From: Amycolatopsis jejuensis
Lineage (GTDB): Bacteria; Actinomycetota; Actinomycetes; Mycobacteriales; Pseudonocardiaceae
Assembly (NCBI RefSeq): GCF_000717335.1
Contig: NZ_JNYZ01000040.1
Location: forward strand, 1 to 64,000
Direction of reading: 5' to 3'
DNA: 64,000 bases
Shown here piece by piece: positions 53,116-63,429 of the stretch. A program made the translations under genes and the position numbers. A model generated the notes under the pieces. The model ran no database searches, was not told where the DNA came from, and saw only the letters and a program-made list of their open reading frames with translations. Each line of letters starts with the position of its first letter. The first letter of the stretch is position 1.

Positions 53116-54678
53116 TCAGTGGGCGAAGTGCCTCGTGCCGGTGAGGTACAGCGTGATTCCGGCGGCCTCGGCGGCGGCGATCACCTCGGGGTCCCGGATG
53201 GAACCGCCGGGCTGGACGACCGCACGCACGCCTGCCTCGGTCAGGACTTCCAGGCCGTCCGGGAACGGGAAGAACGCGTCCGACGCGCCGACCGAACCCT
53301 TTGCCCGATCGCCTGCCCTCGTGACGGCCAGCCGTGATGAGTCGACGCGGTTCACCTGGCCCATGCCGACCCCGACGGTGGCTCCGTCGTTGGCCAGCAG
53401 GATCGCGTTGGACTTCACCGCGCGCAGCGCCCGCCAGGCGAACTCCAGGTCCGCCAAGGTCTGCTCGTCGGCCGGGGATCCGGTGGCCAGCTGCCAGTTC
53501 GCCGGGTCGTCGCCGGGGGCGTCGATCACGTCGACGGTCTGCAGGAGCACCCCGCCGGAGATCGGGCGGAACTCCACCGGCGACGGGTTTTCGATCACCG
53601 GCAGCTTCAGCAGCCGGACATTCTTCTTGCGCCGCAAGATCTCCAGCGCTTCGGGCTCGAAGTCAGGAGCCAGCACGACCTCGGTGAACACCTCGGCGAT
53701 CTGCTCCGCCGCCACGACGCTCACCGGCCGGTTCGTGGCGATGACGCCGCCGTACGCGGACACCGGGTCGCACGCGTGCGCCTTACGGTGCGCCTCGGCG
53801 ACGTCTGCACCTACAGCGATCCCACAAGGGTTGGCGTGCTTGATGATCGCGACAGCCGGCTCCGAGAAGTCGAAGGCAGCGCGACGCGCGGCATCGGTGT
53901 CGACGTAGTTGTTGTACGACATCGCCTTACCGTGAAGCTGCTCCGCGTGCGCGAGACCCGGCCGACCGCTTCGGTACAACGCCGCCTTCTGGTGCGGGTT
54001 CTCGCCGTAGCGCAGTACGTCGGCACGGTCCCACGTAGCGCCGAGGAAGTCCGGGAAGCCACTGTCGTCCGCAGGCGCGTACGCACTGGCGAACCACGAC
54101 GCGACAGCCGTGTCGTACGCAGCTGTGTGCGTGTACGCCTGCGCAGCGAGACGCTGTCGGTCCGAGAACTCGAAGCCGCCCGCGAGGACCTGCTCGAGTA
54201 CCCACGCGTACCGCGCCGGATCCACGACGACAGCGACACTGCCGTGGTTCTTCGCCGCCGCACGCACCATCGCCGGGCCGCCGATGTCGATGTTCTCCAC
54301 GCAGTCTTCGACACTCGCGCCGGACGCGACAGTCTGCTGGAACGGGTACAGGTTCACCACGAGCAGGTCGAACGGCGCGATGTCCAGCTGCTTGAGCTGC
54401 GCGACGTGGGCGTCGTTGCCCTGGTCGGCAAGCAGCCCGGCGTGCACGCGCGGGTGCAGCGTCTTCACGCGGCCGTCGAACGATTCCGGGAACCCGGTGA
54501 CCTGCTCGACCGGCGTGACCGGGACCCCGGCGTTCGCGATCACCTTCGCCGTCCCGCCGGTCGACACGATCTCCACGCCGGCCGCGTGCAGGCCGGTCGC
54601 GAGCTCGAGCAGGCCGGCCTTGTCCGAGACGCCGATCAGCGCGCGCCGGACCGGGCGCCGTCCCTGTGCTGTGCTCAC
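53116..54678 (-). CDS. purH: Bifunctional AICAR transformylase/IMP cyclohydrolase
   Basis: Last two steps of IMP synthesis; 520 residues. The N-terminal MGS-like cyclohydrolase part has [21 protein letters not shown] and [15 protein letters not shown]. The C-terminal transformylase part has [24 protein letters not shown] and [15 protein letters not shown] at 54678 ([12 protein letters not shown]) overlaps the purN TGA as GTGA. It uses 10-formyl-THF from FolD. Ends at the hairpin 53070-53102. Confidence 0.97.
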   Translation of the reverse strand: MSTAQGRRPVRRALIGVSDKAGLLELATGLHAAGVEIVSTGGTAKVIANAGVPVTPVEQVTGFPESFDGRVKTLHPRVHAGLLADQGNDAHVAQLKQLDIAPFDLLVVNLYPFQQTVASGASVEDCVENIDIGGPAMVRAAAKNHGSVAVVVDPARYAWVLEQVLAGGFEFSDRQRLAAQAYTHTAAYDTAVASWFASAYAPADDSGFPDFLGATWDRADVLRYGENPHQKAALYRSGRPGLAHAEQLHGKAMSYNNYVDTDAARRAAFDFSEPAVAIIKHANPCGIAVGADVAEAHRKAHACDPVSAYGGVIATNRPVSVVAAEQIAEVFTEVVLAPDFEPEALEILRRKKNVRLLKLPVIENPSPVEFRPISGGVLLQTVDVIDAPGDDPANWQLATGSPADEQTLADLEFAWRALRAVKSNAILLANDGATVGVGMGQVNRVDSSRLAVTRAGDRAKGSVGASDAFFPFPDGLEVLTEAGVRAVVQPGGSIRDPEVIAAAEAAGITLYLTGTRHFAH

Positions 54679-55292
54679 GAAAACCTCACCTTTCGTCCGT
54701 CCACGGTGCACCCACCACGGCCGAGTCGCTCGATCGTTTCAACCAGCAGCCTGCGTTCCACGGCCTTGATCCGCTCGTGCAGGACGTCTTCGGTGTCGTC
54801 GGTCTCCACCGGCACCGCTTCCTGTGCGATGACCGGACCGGTGTCCACACCCGCGTCGACGAAATGCACCGTCGACCCGGTGACCCGCACGCCCGCGGCC
54901 AGTGCGTCGGCGACCGCGTGCATCCCGGGGAACGACGGCAGCAGCGCGGGATGGGTGTTGATCACCCGGCCGGCGAACCGGGCGAGGAACTCCGGCCCGA
55001 GGATCTTCATGAACCCGGCGGACACCACGAGGTCCGGCCGGTACACCGCGACGGCCTCGGTGAGCGCGCGGTCCCACGCCGCCCGGTCCGGATGGTCGGC
55101 GACCCGCACGGTGAACGACGGCACCACGGCCCGTTCCGCCCGCGCGAGCGCCTCGATCCCGGTGCGATCGGCCCCGACCGCGACGACCCCGGCCGGGAAC
55201 CCGGGCTGCCCGGCGGCGTCGAGCACGGCCTGCAGCAGCGTGCCGGACCCGGACGCGAGCACGACGATCTTCACCGGGGTGGGCAGGTCCAA
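54675..55292 (-). CDS. purN: Phosphoribosylglycinamide formyltransferase
   Basis: Formylates GAR with 10-formyl-THF; about 205 residues. [38 protein letters not shown] and [15 protein letters not shown] are intact. Start: TTG at 55292 ([11 protein letters not shown]) gives the usual N-terminus and length, but its Shine-Dalgarno is distant; GTG at 55346 would add 18 residues and GTG at about 55274 would be shorter. Stop overlaps purH. Confidence 0.94.
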   Translation of the reverse strand: MDLPTPVKIVVLASGSGTLLQAVLDAAGQPGFPAGVVAVGADRTGIEALARAERAVVPSFTVRVADHPDRAAWDRALTEAVAVYRPDLVVSAGFMKILGPEFLARFAGRVINTHPALLPSFPGMHAVADALAAGVRVTGSTVHFVDAGVDTGPVIAQEAVPVETDDTEDVLHERIKAVERRLLVETIERLGRGGCTVDGRKVRFS

Positions 55293-55366
55293 GCGGCTGG
55301 CCAGAACGGGCTCCTTGCACGGCCGTACACCTCGGGCGCACGGCACTTCACCAGGTCACCCCAACC

Positions 55367-56869
55367 CTAACGGTCGTCTTCCGCGGGCTTCTCGTCGACG
55401 GAGTCCGCGGTGGACTCGGTCACAGCCTCGGGCTCCTCCTCGGCGGCCTCTGGCTCTTCGGAAGCGGCGTCAGCCGGGGTCTCGACGGGCTCGTCCTCCG
55501 GCAGCTCGAGGCCCAGTTCGGCGTCGGCCTCGGCGTCGAAGTCCTCGGCGTCCTCAGAGGTTTCCGAGGCTTCAGGTTCCTCGGATTCGTCGACAGCGTC
55601 CTCGACGGCCTCGTCCGAATCCTCGGTTTCCTCGATCTCCTCAGAAGACTCTTCCTCCTCAGCAGGCTCCTCGACCTCGAGAGAAGACGGCGGCGCAACC
55701 GCAGAATGTGCCCCCGCGAAGAACGCCACGAACCCGGCCGGAATCACGATCCAGCAGAACGCCACGATCGACGCCACCCCGACCGGCACGCTGACCGGGT
55801 CGAACGGACCGTCGCCGAGCCGTCCCCCGGCGAGCGTGCCCAGCACCACACAGCCGAACCCGACCACCGCGCCCGCCACGACCACGACGCGGATCCGGGC
55901 GGCCGGATCGTCGTCCACCGCGCGCACCGACCAGCCGACCAGCAGCCCCACCACCAGCGGCAGCACCAGCAGCACCGGCCACCACGCGGCGGCGTGCTCG
56001 GGAATCCCGCCCAGCAGCGGCACCCCCGGGACGGAGCCACCCCGGTAGCCGGCGAGGTGCACGTCGAGGTCGCCGATGCTGAACCCGGGTCCGCTCACGA
56101 ACGACATCGCGGCGACCACCGCGTTCGGCAGGTACAGCACCGAAAGCAGGAAGAGGCCGAAACTGCTGCCGAGAGACGGTTCGAAGAGGTCGGACACCGT
56201 GCGCGCGGACAGCGCAGTGGCGACCGTCAGCGTCAACGCACCCGCCAGCAGCAGCGCGGACAACCCGAGCAGGCCCGCGCGCAATCCGCGGACGGCGAGC
56301 GGGTCGAGGCGTTCGGCGATCACCCCCGGCAGCCCGCAGCGGCGGACCACGCCGATGGCCGCCCCGAACGCAGCGACCGCAGCCGGCACCAGGGCCCCGA
56401 GCGCCGGGTTCACCCGTACCGGCGCACCAAGAGAAAGCAGTGCAATCAACAGCCCGAACAGCAGGTGCGCACCGGAAATCGTGGCGACCAGCGGGATTGC
56501 CTGCCGCGGTCCGGAACAGCCGAGCCGCTGCACCGCACCGGACGCCGTCCGCGCGACCAGCGCCACGACCCCGATGGTCGGCAGCAACGGCAGCATGCCG
56601 AGCGGATGTCCGCCGATCCCGATCTGGACCTGGTGGGCGGCCAGCCATCCGGGACCCGCCGCCAGCAGCACCCCGCCCGTGGAGAACACCGTGCGCTCGG
56701 CGGTCAGCGAGACGAGCGCAAGCAGGGTCGCGACCACCGCGTAGCCGGTGACGAGCGGGCCGAGCGCCGCGGCGAGCAACACCCGCAGCCGGGCCGCGCC
56801 CTCCGGTTCCGGGGTGTCGCTCACCGGCTCGTCGCCCGCGGGGCGGCCGGGACTGGTGAGCACCTGCAT
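55367..56869 (-). CDS. Cell division protein PerM (DUF6350)
   Basis: About 500 residues with 9-10 hydrophobic segments, then a highly acidic cytoplasmic tail of about 120 residues (E/D/S/A-rich, from LEVEEPAEEEESSEE). RTVFSTGGVLLAAGPGWLAAHQVQIGIGG is split by family-conserved Gly/Pro. Position next to purN-purH and near sucCD equals that of Rv0955 (perM) in M. tuberculosis, linked there to FtsB stability and cell division. ATG at 56869 (MQVLTSPGRP) chosen; ATG at 56881 and GTG about 56821 are alternatives. It lies 74 bases upstream of purN. Confidence 0.87.
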   Translation of the reverse strand: MQVLTSPGRPAGDEPVSDTPEPEGAARLRVLLAAALGPLVTGYAVVATLLALVSLTAERTVFSTGGVLLAAGPGWLAAHQVQIGIGGHPLGMLPLLPTIGVVALVARTASGAVQRLGCSGPRQAIPLVATISGAHLLFGLLIALLSLGAPVRVNPALGALVPAAVAAFGAAIGVVRRCGLPGVIAERLDPLAVRGLRAGLLGLSALLLAGALTLTVATALSARTVSDLFEPSLGSSFGLFLLSVLYLPNAVVAAMSFVSGPGFSIGDLDVHLAGYRGGSVPGVPLLGGIPEHAAAWWPVLLVLPLVVGLLVGWSVRAVDDDPAARIRVVVVAGAVVGFGCVVLGTLAGGRLGDGPFDPVSVPVGVASIVAFCWIVIPAGFVAFFAGAHSAVAPPSSLEVEEPAEEEESSEEIEETEDSDEAVEDAVDESEEPEASETSEDAEDFDAEADAELGLELPEDEPVETPADAASEEPEAAEEEPEAVTESTADSVDEKPAEDDR

Positions 56870-56973
56870 GTCCCCGACCATTTCATCCGCGCTCGGCCGT
56901 CCGGGTGAGGCACGCCGCCCGCCGGACGTGGCGAACCCAACGCCCACCCGGTCGGGGCACGAGGGAAAGAAAA

Positions 56974-57008
56974 ACACCCGCTGTGACACGGAGAGTCACA
57001 GCGGGTGT
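56974..57008 (-). terminator. Terminator of the DUF5336 gene
   Basis: ACACCCGCTGTGAC, 7-base loop, GTCACAGCGGGTGT, followed by TTTTTCTTT on the minus strand; 17 bases after the stop. Confidence 0.93.
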
Positions 57009-57024
57009 GGAATGCGAAGGGGTT

Positions 57025-57735
57025 TCAGCCTTGCTGACCGAACCCTCCGGGCGGCGTGCCCGGCGGTTTGCCCTGGTCGGCAGGCGGCTGGAAGAACTGC
57101 CCCTGCTGCGGCGCATACGTGGTCGCCTGCTGCCCCGGCTGACCAGGTTGTCCCGGCTGCCCGGGCTGACCCGGCGGCGGCGGGGTCGGCTGGTACTGCG
57201 TCGGCTGGTACTGGCCGTACTGCTGCTGGTATGCCGGGACGGACGGCTGCGGAGAAGGCGGCTTGATCACCCCGTGCTCGAACAGCAGCACGGTGACCGA
57301 AGCCAGCATCTGCAGCAGGCCGAGAATCAGCACCACGATCACGATGCCTGACGTGCGCCCGGTGACGACGGCGTCGAGCGCACCCAGCCCGCCGAGCACG
57401 CTGAACAGCGCCGCGAACGGCAGCGTCTTCGGACCCTTCGGCAGCGCGTTCATCGCCGACAGCAGACCGCCGACCAGCAGGAACAGGATGACCTGCCCGG
57501 CCGGGCCCGCCTCGGACGCGAAGCCGAGGAAGTACTGCACCACGCCGAGCACGGCCACGCCGAGCGAGAGCAGCAGCGGAAGGTTCGGCGGCGCTCCGGC
57601 GCCAACCGCAGGCGGCCCCTGCGGCGGCTGGGGCTGCGGCTGCTGCGGCGGCTGGGGGAACCCGCCCGACGGGGGCGGTCCCTGGGACGGCTGGCCCTGC
57701 TGGGGGTAGCCGGGCCCGCCACTGGGGAAGGTCAT
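57025..57735 (-). CDS. DUF5336 family membrane protein (34-kDa antigen-like)
   Basis: 236 residues: a Pro/Gln/Gly-rich N-terminus (about 1-48), four hydrophobic segments (about 52-70, 78-92, 102-120, 130-150), and a Pro/Gln/Gly-rich tail with PGQPGQPGQ repeats and QFFQPP. It matches the Rv0954-type antigenic protein in composition and gene neighbourhood. ATG at 57735 follows GGAGAG by 6 bases. In mycobacteria the homologue interacts with cell-envelope/division proteins; the exact role is unclear. Confidence 0.85.
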   Translation of the reverse strand: MTFPSGGPGYPQQGQPSQGPPPSGGFPQPPQQPQPQPPQGPPAVGAGAPPNLPLLLSLGVAVLGVVQYFLGFASEAGPAGQVILFLLVGGLLSAMNALPKGPKTLPFAALFSVLGGLGALDAVVTGRTSGIVIVVLILGLLQMLASVTVLLFEHGVIKPPSPQPSVPAYQQQYGQYQPTQYQPTPPPPGQPGQPGQPGQPGQQATTYAPQQGQFFQPPADQGKPPGTPPGGFGQQG

Positions 57736-57885
57736 CGGAAACTCTCCTGTCTCATCGACCGGCGGTGCGGGTGCGGCGACGTTCCCGCTCACGAGTGACT
57801 GCACGCTAGCGCATCCGTCCAGGCCCGTCCGCGACCCGCAACCGTTCGACGTCCAGACCACCGGATCGGTTCCCGGCGGACACGG

Positions 57886-57920
57886 CGAAGGCCGGGCACC
57901 ACTGCGGTACCCGGCCTTCG
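57886..57920 (-). terminator. Hairpin after sucD
   Basis: CGAAGGCCGGG and CCCGGCCTTCG pair across 13 bases, 20 bases past the sucD stop. There is no U-tract on the minus strand, so termination may be weak or the hairpin may stabilise the mRNA. Confidence 0.65.
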
Positions 57921-57939
57921 TCGATCGCGTATGCGCTGG

Positions 57940-58830
57940 TCAGCCCAGGCTGTTGTACAGCTCACGCGCGAGCACGGCGGTCTCGCTCGGGGTCTTGCCG
58001 ACCTTGACGCCGGCGGCCTCGAGGGCCTCCTTCTTCGCCGCGGCGGTGCCGGACGAACCGGAGACGATCGCGCCTGCGTGGCCCATCGTCTTGCCCTCGG
58101 GGGCGGTGAAGCCCGCGACGTAGCCGACGACCGGCTTGGTCACGTTCTCCTTGATGTAGGCCGCGGCCCGCTCCTCGGCGTCGCCGCCGATCTCGCCGAT
58201 CATCACGATGACCTTGGTGTCGGCGTCCTTCTCGAACGCCTCGAGGGCGTCGATGTGGGTGGTGCCGATGACCGGGTCACCGCCGATGCCGACGGCGGTG
58301 GAGAAGCCGATGTCGCGCAGTTCGTACATCATCTGGTAGGTCAGCGTGCCGGACTTCGACACGAGGCCGATGCCGCCGGCCTCGGTGATGTCGGCCGGGA
58401 TGATGCCCGCGTTGGACTTGCCGGGGCTGATCACACCAGGGCAGTTCGGCCCGATGATGCGGGTCTTGTTGCCCTTCGCGACCGCGTGCGCCCAGAAGTA
58501 GGCCGAGTCGTGCACCGGGATGCCCTCGGTGATGACGACGGCGAGCGGGATCTCGGCGTCGATCGCCTCGATGACCGCGTCCTTCGCGAACTTCGGCGGC
58601 ACGAAGATGACCGACACGTCGGCGCCGGTCTCCTTGATGGCCTCCTCGACCGTGCCGAACACGGTGAGGTCCTTGCCCTCGATGGTGACCGTCTGCCCGG
58701 CCTTGCGGGCGTTGACGCCGCCCACGATGTTGGTGCCGGACTTCAGCATCTTGGTGGCGTGCTTCGTGCCCTCGGAGCCGGTGAGGCCCTGCACGATGAC
58801 CTTGCTGTTCTCGTTGATGAGGATCGACAT
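57940..58830 (-). CDS. sucD: Succinyl-CoA ligase, alpha subunit
   Basis: Converts succinyl-CoA to succinate with substrate-level phosphorylation; 296 residues. CoA-binding [45 protein letters not shown] and the phospho-His in [10 protein letters not shown] are intact. ATG at 58830 (MSILINENS) begins 1 base after the sucC stop, so the pair is coupled; the GTG at 58839 is not needed. Confidence 0.97.
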   Translation of the reverse strand: MSILINENSKVIVQGLTGSEGTKHATKMLKSGTNIVGGVNARKAGQTVTIEGKDLTVFGTVEEAIKETGADVSVIFVPPKFAKDAVIEAIDAEIPLAVVITEGIPVHDSAYFWAHAVAKGNKTRIIGPNCPGVISPGKSNAGIIPADITEAGGIGLVSKSGTLTYQMMYELRDIGFSTAVGIGGDPVIGTTHIDALEAFEKDADTKVIVMIGEIGGDAEERAAAYIKENVTKPVVGYVAGFTAPEGKTMGHAGAIVSGSSGTAAAKKEALEAAGVKVGKTPSETAVLARELYNSLG

Positions 58831-58831
58831 G

Positions 58832-60001
58832 TCACGCACCTGCCGCGGCGAGCTCGGCGGCCTTGTCGGCCGCGTTGTCCATAGTGTCCACCACGGTGAC
58901 CAGCGGGTGGTTCGCGTCGGCGAGGATCTTGCGCCCCTCCACGACGTTGTTGCCGTCCAGGCGGACGACCAGCGGCTTGGAGGCCTCGTCGCCGAGGATC
59001 TTCAGCGCTTCGACGATGCCGTTCGCCACCGCGTCGCAGGCGGTGATGCCGCCGAAGACGTTGACGAACACGCTCTTCACGTCGGTGTCGTTGAGGATGA
59101 CGTCCAGCCCGGCCGCCATGACCTCCGCCGACGCGCCGCCGCCGATGTCGAGGAAGTTGGCGGGCTTCACGCCGCCGTGCTTCTCGCCCGCGTACGCCAC
59201 GACGTCCAAAGTGGACATCACGAGGCCCGCGCCGTTGCCGATGATGCCGACCTCGCCGTCGAGCTTGACGTAGTTGAGGTCCTTCTCCTTGGCCTTCGCC
59301 TCGAGCGGGTTCTCCGCCTGCTTGTCGACGAGCTCCTCGTGCGCCGGGTGGCGGAAGGAGGCGTTCTCGTCGAGCGTGACCTTGCCGTCGAGGGCGATGA
59401 TCTTGTCCTGCGGGTCGCGGACCAGCGGGTTGACCTCGACCAGGGTGGCGTCCTCGGAGACGAAGGTCTCCCACAGCTTCACCACGACGTCGGCGGCCTC
59501 GTCGACGATCTCGGCCGGGAACTTGCCCGCCTTCAGGATTTCGAGGGCCTTCGCCTTGTCGACGCCGGCAATCGCGTCGACCGGGATCTTCGCGAGCGCG
59601 TCGGGCCGCTCGACCGCGAGCTGCTCGATCTCCATGCCGCCCTCGGCCGACGCCATCGCCAGGAACGTGCGGTTGGCGCGGTCGAGCAGGAAGGAGAAGT
59701 AGTACTCGGACGCGATGTCCGAGGCCTCGGCCACGAGCACGCGGCGCGTGACGTGACCCTTGATGTCGAGGCCGAGGATGGCTTCCGCCTTCTCCTTCGC
59801 CTCGTCGGGCGTCTGGGCCAGCTTGACGCCGCCCGCTTTGCCCCGGCCGCCGACCTTCACCTGCGCCTTGACGACGACCTGGGTGCCGATCTGCTCCGCG
59901 GCGGCCTTGGCTTCTTCCGGTGTGCTGGCCACCGAGCCCGGCAGAACCGGTACTCCGTGGGCGGCGAAGAGATCCCTCGCCTGGTACTCGTAGAGGTCCA
60001 C
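58832..60001 (-). CDS. sucC: Succinyl-CoA ligase, beta subunit
   Basis: ATP-grasp partner of SucD, 389 residues. [20 protein letters not shown] is the family N-terminus; [20 protein letters not shown] binds nucleotide; [11 protein letters not shown] and [16 protein letters not shown] are conserved. GTG at 60001 with CAGGAG 9 bases and GGAG 2 bases upstream; the longer frame to 60028 lacks family character. First gene of sucCD; GGTCCG-CTGA-CGGACC (60035-60050) is a small palindrome in the leader. Confidence 0.96.
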   Translation of the reverse strand: MDLYEYQARDLFAAHGVPVLPGSVASTPEEAKAAAEQIGTQVVVKAQVKVGGRGKAGGVKLAQTPDEAKEKAEAILGLDIKGHVTRRVLVAEASDIASEYYFSFLLDRANRTFLAMASAEGGMEIEQLAVERPDALAKIPVDAIAGVDKAKALEILKAGKFPAEIVDEAADVVVKLWETFVSEDATLVEVNPLVRDPQDKIIALDGKVTLDENASFRHPAHEELVDKQAENPLEAKAKEKDLNYVKLDGEVGIIGNGAGLVMSTLDVVAYAGEKHGGVKPANFLDIGGGASAEVMAAGLDVILNDTDVKSVFVNVFGGITACDAVANGIVEALKILGDEASKPLVVRLDGNNVVEGRKILADANHPLVTVVDTMDNAADKAAELAAAGA

Positions 60002-60118
60002 TACTCCAGTCTCCTGACGACACGCCACTGTGGTGGTCCGCTGACGGACCGCGCTGTCGGACCAGTCGAGGTTAGCGACCTGCGCAGACGCTGGGGACGC
60101 CGCATCCGGTGAAGTCGG

Positions 60119-60439
60119 TCACCGTGCGCGGTCAGAGGGTGTGTGCCGGGTGTGAGTCCGCACACCGGCGAGCATTTCGGCCGCTTCTTCGGGGGTTTTG
60201 TCGCCTATCGCGGCCACTTCGACGTCGCCGAGCGCTTCGCGGAGCCCGCGGGGTGGCGGGCCGCCGAGCAGGCCCACCACGTCCGGATCCTCCTGTTCCA
60301 CCGTGCGCACGATCTGCTCGGCCGACTCGAGGTATCCGGCGTGGACGACCTCGACCCCGGCGTCTCGCAGCAGCCTCGCCACGTGGGTAGCGGTGGTTTC
60401 TCGGGCGAGTTCGACGAGTACCACTCGGCGCGGGCTCAT
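60119..60439 (-). CDS. B12-binding-domain-like protein lacking the cobalamin His motif
   Basis: 106 residues that follow the flavodoxin-like fold of methylmalonyl-CoA mutase C-terminal domains (THVARLLRDAGVEVVHAG, EQIVRTVEQEDPDVVGLLGG, EVAAIGDKTPEEAAEML). The DxHxxG loop that ligates cobalamin is replaced by ELARETTATH, so B12 binding is unlikely. ATG at 60439 overlaps the stop of the large membrane protein (ATGA), so the two are translated together. Perhaps a regulatory or partner domain. Confidence 0.8.
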   Translation of the reverse strand: MSPRRVVLVELARETTATHVARLLRDAGVEVVHAGYLESAEQIVRTVEQEDPDVVGLLGGPPPRGLREALGDVEVAAIGDKTPEEAAEMLAGVRTHTRHTPSDRAR

Positions 60440-62946
60440 CCGGCCCGCTTCGCACCGGCAGCGGCGAGCCCGGCGGCGACGACCGTGGCCACCACCGCGG
60501 CGAGCCCGAGCCAGAATCCGGCGCCCGGGCGCGCACCGTCGATGGCCGAGCCGACAAGCGGCAATTCGGCGACGTGCAAGGCGAGCAGCACGGCGGCGCC
60601 GGTGAGCGAGGTCGCGGCGGCACCGGGTCGCGATCGGACACTCAGGCCCAGCGCGCCGAGGACGACCAGCGTTGCGGCGAGCAGGCCCCATGAGGGAGTG
60701 TCGAAATCGGACCAGAGCCCCGGGGCCGGGTACCCGGGCGCGGTGAAGACGGGGGTACCGAACGCTGCGATCGCCAGGACTGCGGCTACCGCGGCGGGAA
60801 TGAGAACGGGGGAACGCGGGCCGTCGGTGCCGGTGTCGTCGCGCTCGACGACGCCGGTGATCACTGCGGACAACGCGGTGAGCCCGGCGAGGCCGAGCGC
60901 GATGGCGGTGAAAACAGCGCCGGCGCCGAGGTGGTAGCTGATCGCGCCGCCGAGCCCACCGAGGCCGGTCGCTTCGGATGCGGTGATTGCCGTGCTGAGC
61001 ACCGCCGTACCCGCGAGGACGATTCCCGCCCACAGCACCGCAAGCAGCCCGCGGGCGACGGGCGCGGTACGTCGGGTCAGCAGGAAGGGCGCGGGCAGTA
61101 CGACGACGATCGCCGCCGCGAGCAACTGCCAGCGCGCCGGGCTCTCGGTGGTACTGCCCAGTTGCGGCGCGAGCGCGCCGACCGCCGCGGCGATTGCGGT
61201 GACCAAGGCGAACAGAGCGGTGAGGGCACGCCAGATGGTGATCCCGGGTACGCGGGCTTCCCCGGCGAGGTCGGTGCGTTCGGCTTGGGTCAGCTGCGGT
61301 GTCGCAAGTGGACTGAGGACGAGGACGCACACCATCGGCACGACGGCGAGGTACGCCCCGGTCGACACCTCCAGCCCCGGCACCGCAAACCCCGCGACGA
61401 AGGTAGGCAGCGCAACGGCGAACACCGCCGCGGCAACCCCGCCGAGCGTCCCTTTGGCGACGCCGTCCTCTCCGGCGGAAAGTCCTAGGACGGCAGCGAT
61501 CGGCAAGGCCCCGGCGAGGAGGAGGTACCCGGCGAGCGCAAGGCCGGGCCCTTCGAAGGCGGACCGGGCGAGGAGGAACGGGTCATCGGAGAGGACGGGC
61601 GTCATGAGCAGCCCGACGGCGGTGACCACGGCGAGGAACGGGATGATCAGCCGCCACCGCCGCTTGTCGTCGGTACCGGCGATTTCGTTGCGCTCACGGG
61701 CAACCCGCGCAGCGACGACCCCGGCAGCGAGCGTGAGCACCTGCCCGGCGACCAGCAACCAGAACCCGGCGCCGACGCCACTGCGGTCGAGCAGCCGATC
61801 CGGGAGATACAGCTCGGGACGGACGGTTTTGGAGCCGTTGACGAGGAATTGAAGGTCGAGAACCAGGCGACCCGGAGCCAGCGCAGCCAGCCCGACGATC
61901 ACCCCGGCGGCGAGTCCGTGGCGCCCGCTCGCCGCAGCGGCGATCGCGACGGCGGCGGGGATGAGGGCGAGAGCGAGGAGGAGAGGCCAGGAGAGGTAGC
62001 CGGGCCGCGCGTCCGGCGAGACGGGGGTGAAGGCACCTGCGGCGAGGGCGAGCGCCGCGAGGCCGATGAGGACGGTCGCGAGCCGGAGCGCTGGGGAGGG
62101 GGTCTGGTTGGCGAGGTCCGGGTGGAGGGTGGGTGTTGTCGGGCGGGGGGTGCGCGAGTGGGCGTTATGGCTGTCATCGCGGTCATCGCGAGAGACACGG
62201 TCGACGCGGGTGTCGGCGCCGCGCGAAGCGTGGCCACCGCTACGGTCGGCCCGGGGGGCAGTGTCAGCACTATCGCGGCTGTCATCGCGAGAGACACGGT
62301 CGACACCTCCACCGCCGCCGCGCGAGACACGGTCGACACCTCCACCGCCGCCGCGCGAGACACGGTCGGCTCCGCCGCCGCGCGAGGCCATGTCGCGACC
62401 GGTGCGGTCGGCTGAGGAGGCAGCGCGGTCAGTTGACGAGGCGCGGTCGTCGCGAGAGGCAGGGTCGACATCACCGCCAGCGTCGCTGCGCGAGGCAGCG
62501 CGGCCACCCGTACTGCGGTCGGCCCGTGCGGCAGAGTCAGCACCACCGTCGCTGGCACGGCGAGAGACACAGTCGACGCCACCGGAGGCAGGCTCACCAT
62601 CAGCACTGCGGTCCGCTCGGGAGACCGGGTCAGCAGCACCGCCACTGTCACCGGGAGAGACCTCATCCACACCACCACCGCCGCCACCGCTGCGGTCGGC
62701 TCGGGAGGCAGCGCGGTCAGTTGCCGAGGCGCGGTCGTCGCGGGACGTGGGGGTGTCGGCTCCAGGCTGGGCTGCGTCGGCTCCCAGCTGGGCGCGGGGG
62801 TCGGCGGCGCGGCCAGCTTCCCGGCGGGCGCGGGCTCGGGCGGCGGCCTTGCGCTCGGCGAGGCTGGGCCGCCGGGTCGGGGCGGGACGGTCCGGGTTGG
62901 CCGGTGCGGAGTCGCCGTCGGGGGGCTCGTGGGTCGGCGGAGTCAT
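60436..62946 (-). CDS. Large multi-pass membrane protein with disordered repetitive N-terminus
   Basis: 836 residues. Residues 1-290 are hydrophilic and low complexity, Arg/Asp/Ser/Gly-rich, with undecapeptide repeats VDRVSRGGGGG and related DRxxSRDD blocks. From about 300 to the end there are about 14 hydrophobic segments, with no recognised transporter signature. ATG at 62946 (MTPPTHEPPDGD); the open frame continues 347 codons upstream but that part is Pro/Arg-rich with no start evidence. It overlaps the B12-domain-like gene. Function unknown. Confidence 0.78.
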   Translation of the reverse strand: MTPPTHEPPDGDSAPANPDRPAPTRRPSLAERKAAARARARREAGRAADPRAQLGADAAQPGADTPTSRDDRASATDRAASRADRSGGGGGGVDEVSPGDSGGAADPVSRADRSADGEPASGGVDCVSRRASDGGADSAARADRSTGGRAASRSDAGGDVDPASRDDRASSTDRAASSADRTGRDMASRGGGADRVSRGGGGGVDRVSRGGGGGVDRVSRDDSRDSADTAPRADRSGGHASRGADTRVDRVSRDDRDDSHNAHSRTPRPTTPTLHPDLANQTPSPALRLATVLIGLAALALAAGAFTPVSPDARPGYLSWPLLLALALIPAAVAIAAAASGRHGLAAGVIVGLAALAPGRLVLDLQFLVNGSKTVRPELYLPDRLLDRSGVGAGFWLLVAGQVLTLAAGVVAARVARERNEIAGTDDKRRWRLIIPFLAVVTAVGLLMTPVLSDDPFLLARSAFEGPGLALAGYLLLAGALPIAAVLGLSAGEDGVAKGTLGGVAAAVFAVALPTFVAGFAVPGLEVSTGAYLAVVPMVCVLVLSPLATPQLTQAERTDLAGEARVPGITIWRALTALFALVTAIAAAVGALAPQLGSTTESPARWQLLAAAIVVVLPAPFLLTRRTAPVARGLLAVLWAGIVLAGTAVLSTAITASEATGLGGLGGAISYHLGAGAVFTAIALGLAGLTALSAVITGVVERDDTGTDGPRSPVLIPAAVAAVLAIAAFGTPVFTAPGYPAPGLWSDFDTPSWGLLAATLVVLGALGLSVRSRPGAAATSLTGAAVLLALHVAELPLVGSAIDGARPGAGFWLGLAAVVATVVAAGLAAAGAKRAG
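62302..62394 (-). repeat. 33-bp in-frame tandem repeat
   Basis: Two identical 33-base units (62302-62334 and 62335-62367) and a shortened third, encoding GGGGGVDRVSR in the membrane protein's N-terminal region. Confidence 0.9.
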
Positions 62947-63429
62947 CGGTGGCGACGCTAGCAAGGACCGGTCACGGGGAGGGGACAGCCGGGCCGCGTC
63001 GGGCTCCCCGGCCTGGCCGGAACGTTCTTCTCGGTGAATTTGGCGGGAAATGAACCTAGGGGTGTTCCTGCGCGTCTGACGGGTGTGAAGAACAAATTTC
63101 CGGGAACCGCGTAAGAGGGTCGTAGGCCGGGAGTCTCGATGGCGGAAGGGCCGAGACGGGAGAGGTCGGAGGGAAATCGGGGAAGTCGCGTAATGGCCGG
63201 ACGTTCGGGGCGTCCCTCCACCACGCGACGAAGTACGGGGACCCACCGTGGGGACGGTGGAACGAGGTGGAACACCTGTCGGGGCAGGTGCTCGACCAGG
63301 CCGCAGAGGAAGCCGCGGCAAGGTCCGGCAGGCAGTGGGGACGGCTTGCCGGAGCTGAACCCGGGTGCTGCGGGGAGCAGCGGCCCGGGGAGGTGAGCTG
63401 CACAGGTCGACCGGGGGTGGTCGGCAATC
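62947..63429. other. Intergenic region, no gene seen
   Basis: Must contain the promoter of the membrane protein gene. It has a relatively AT-richer stretch (63035-63110, with GAACAAATTTCCGGGAA) that may be the promoter. No convincing frame or RNA gene. Confidence 0.5.
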
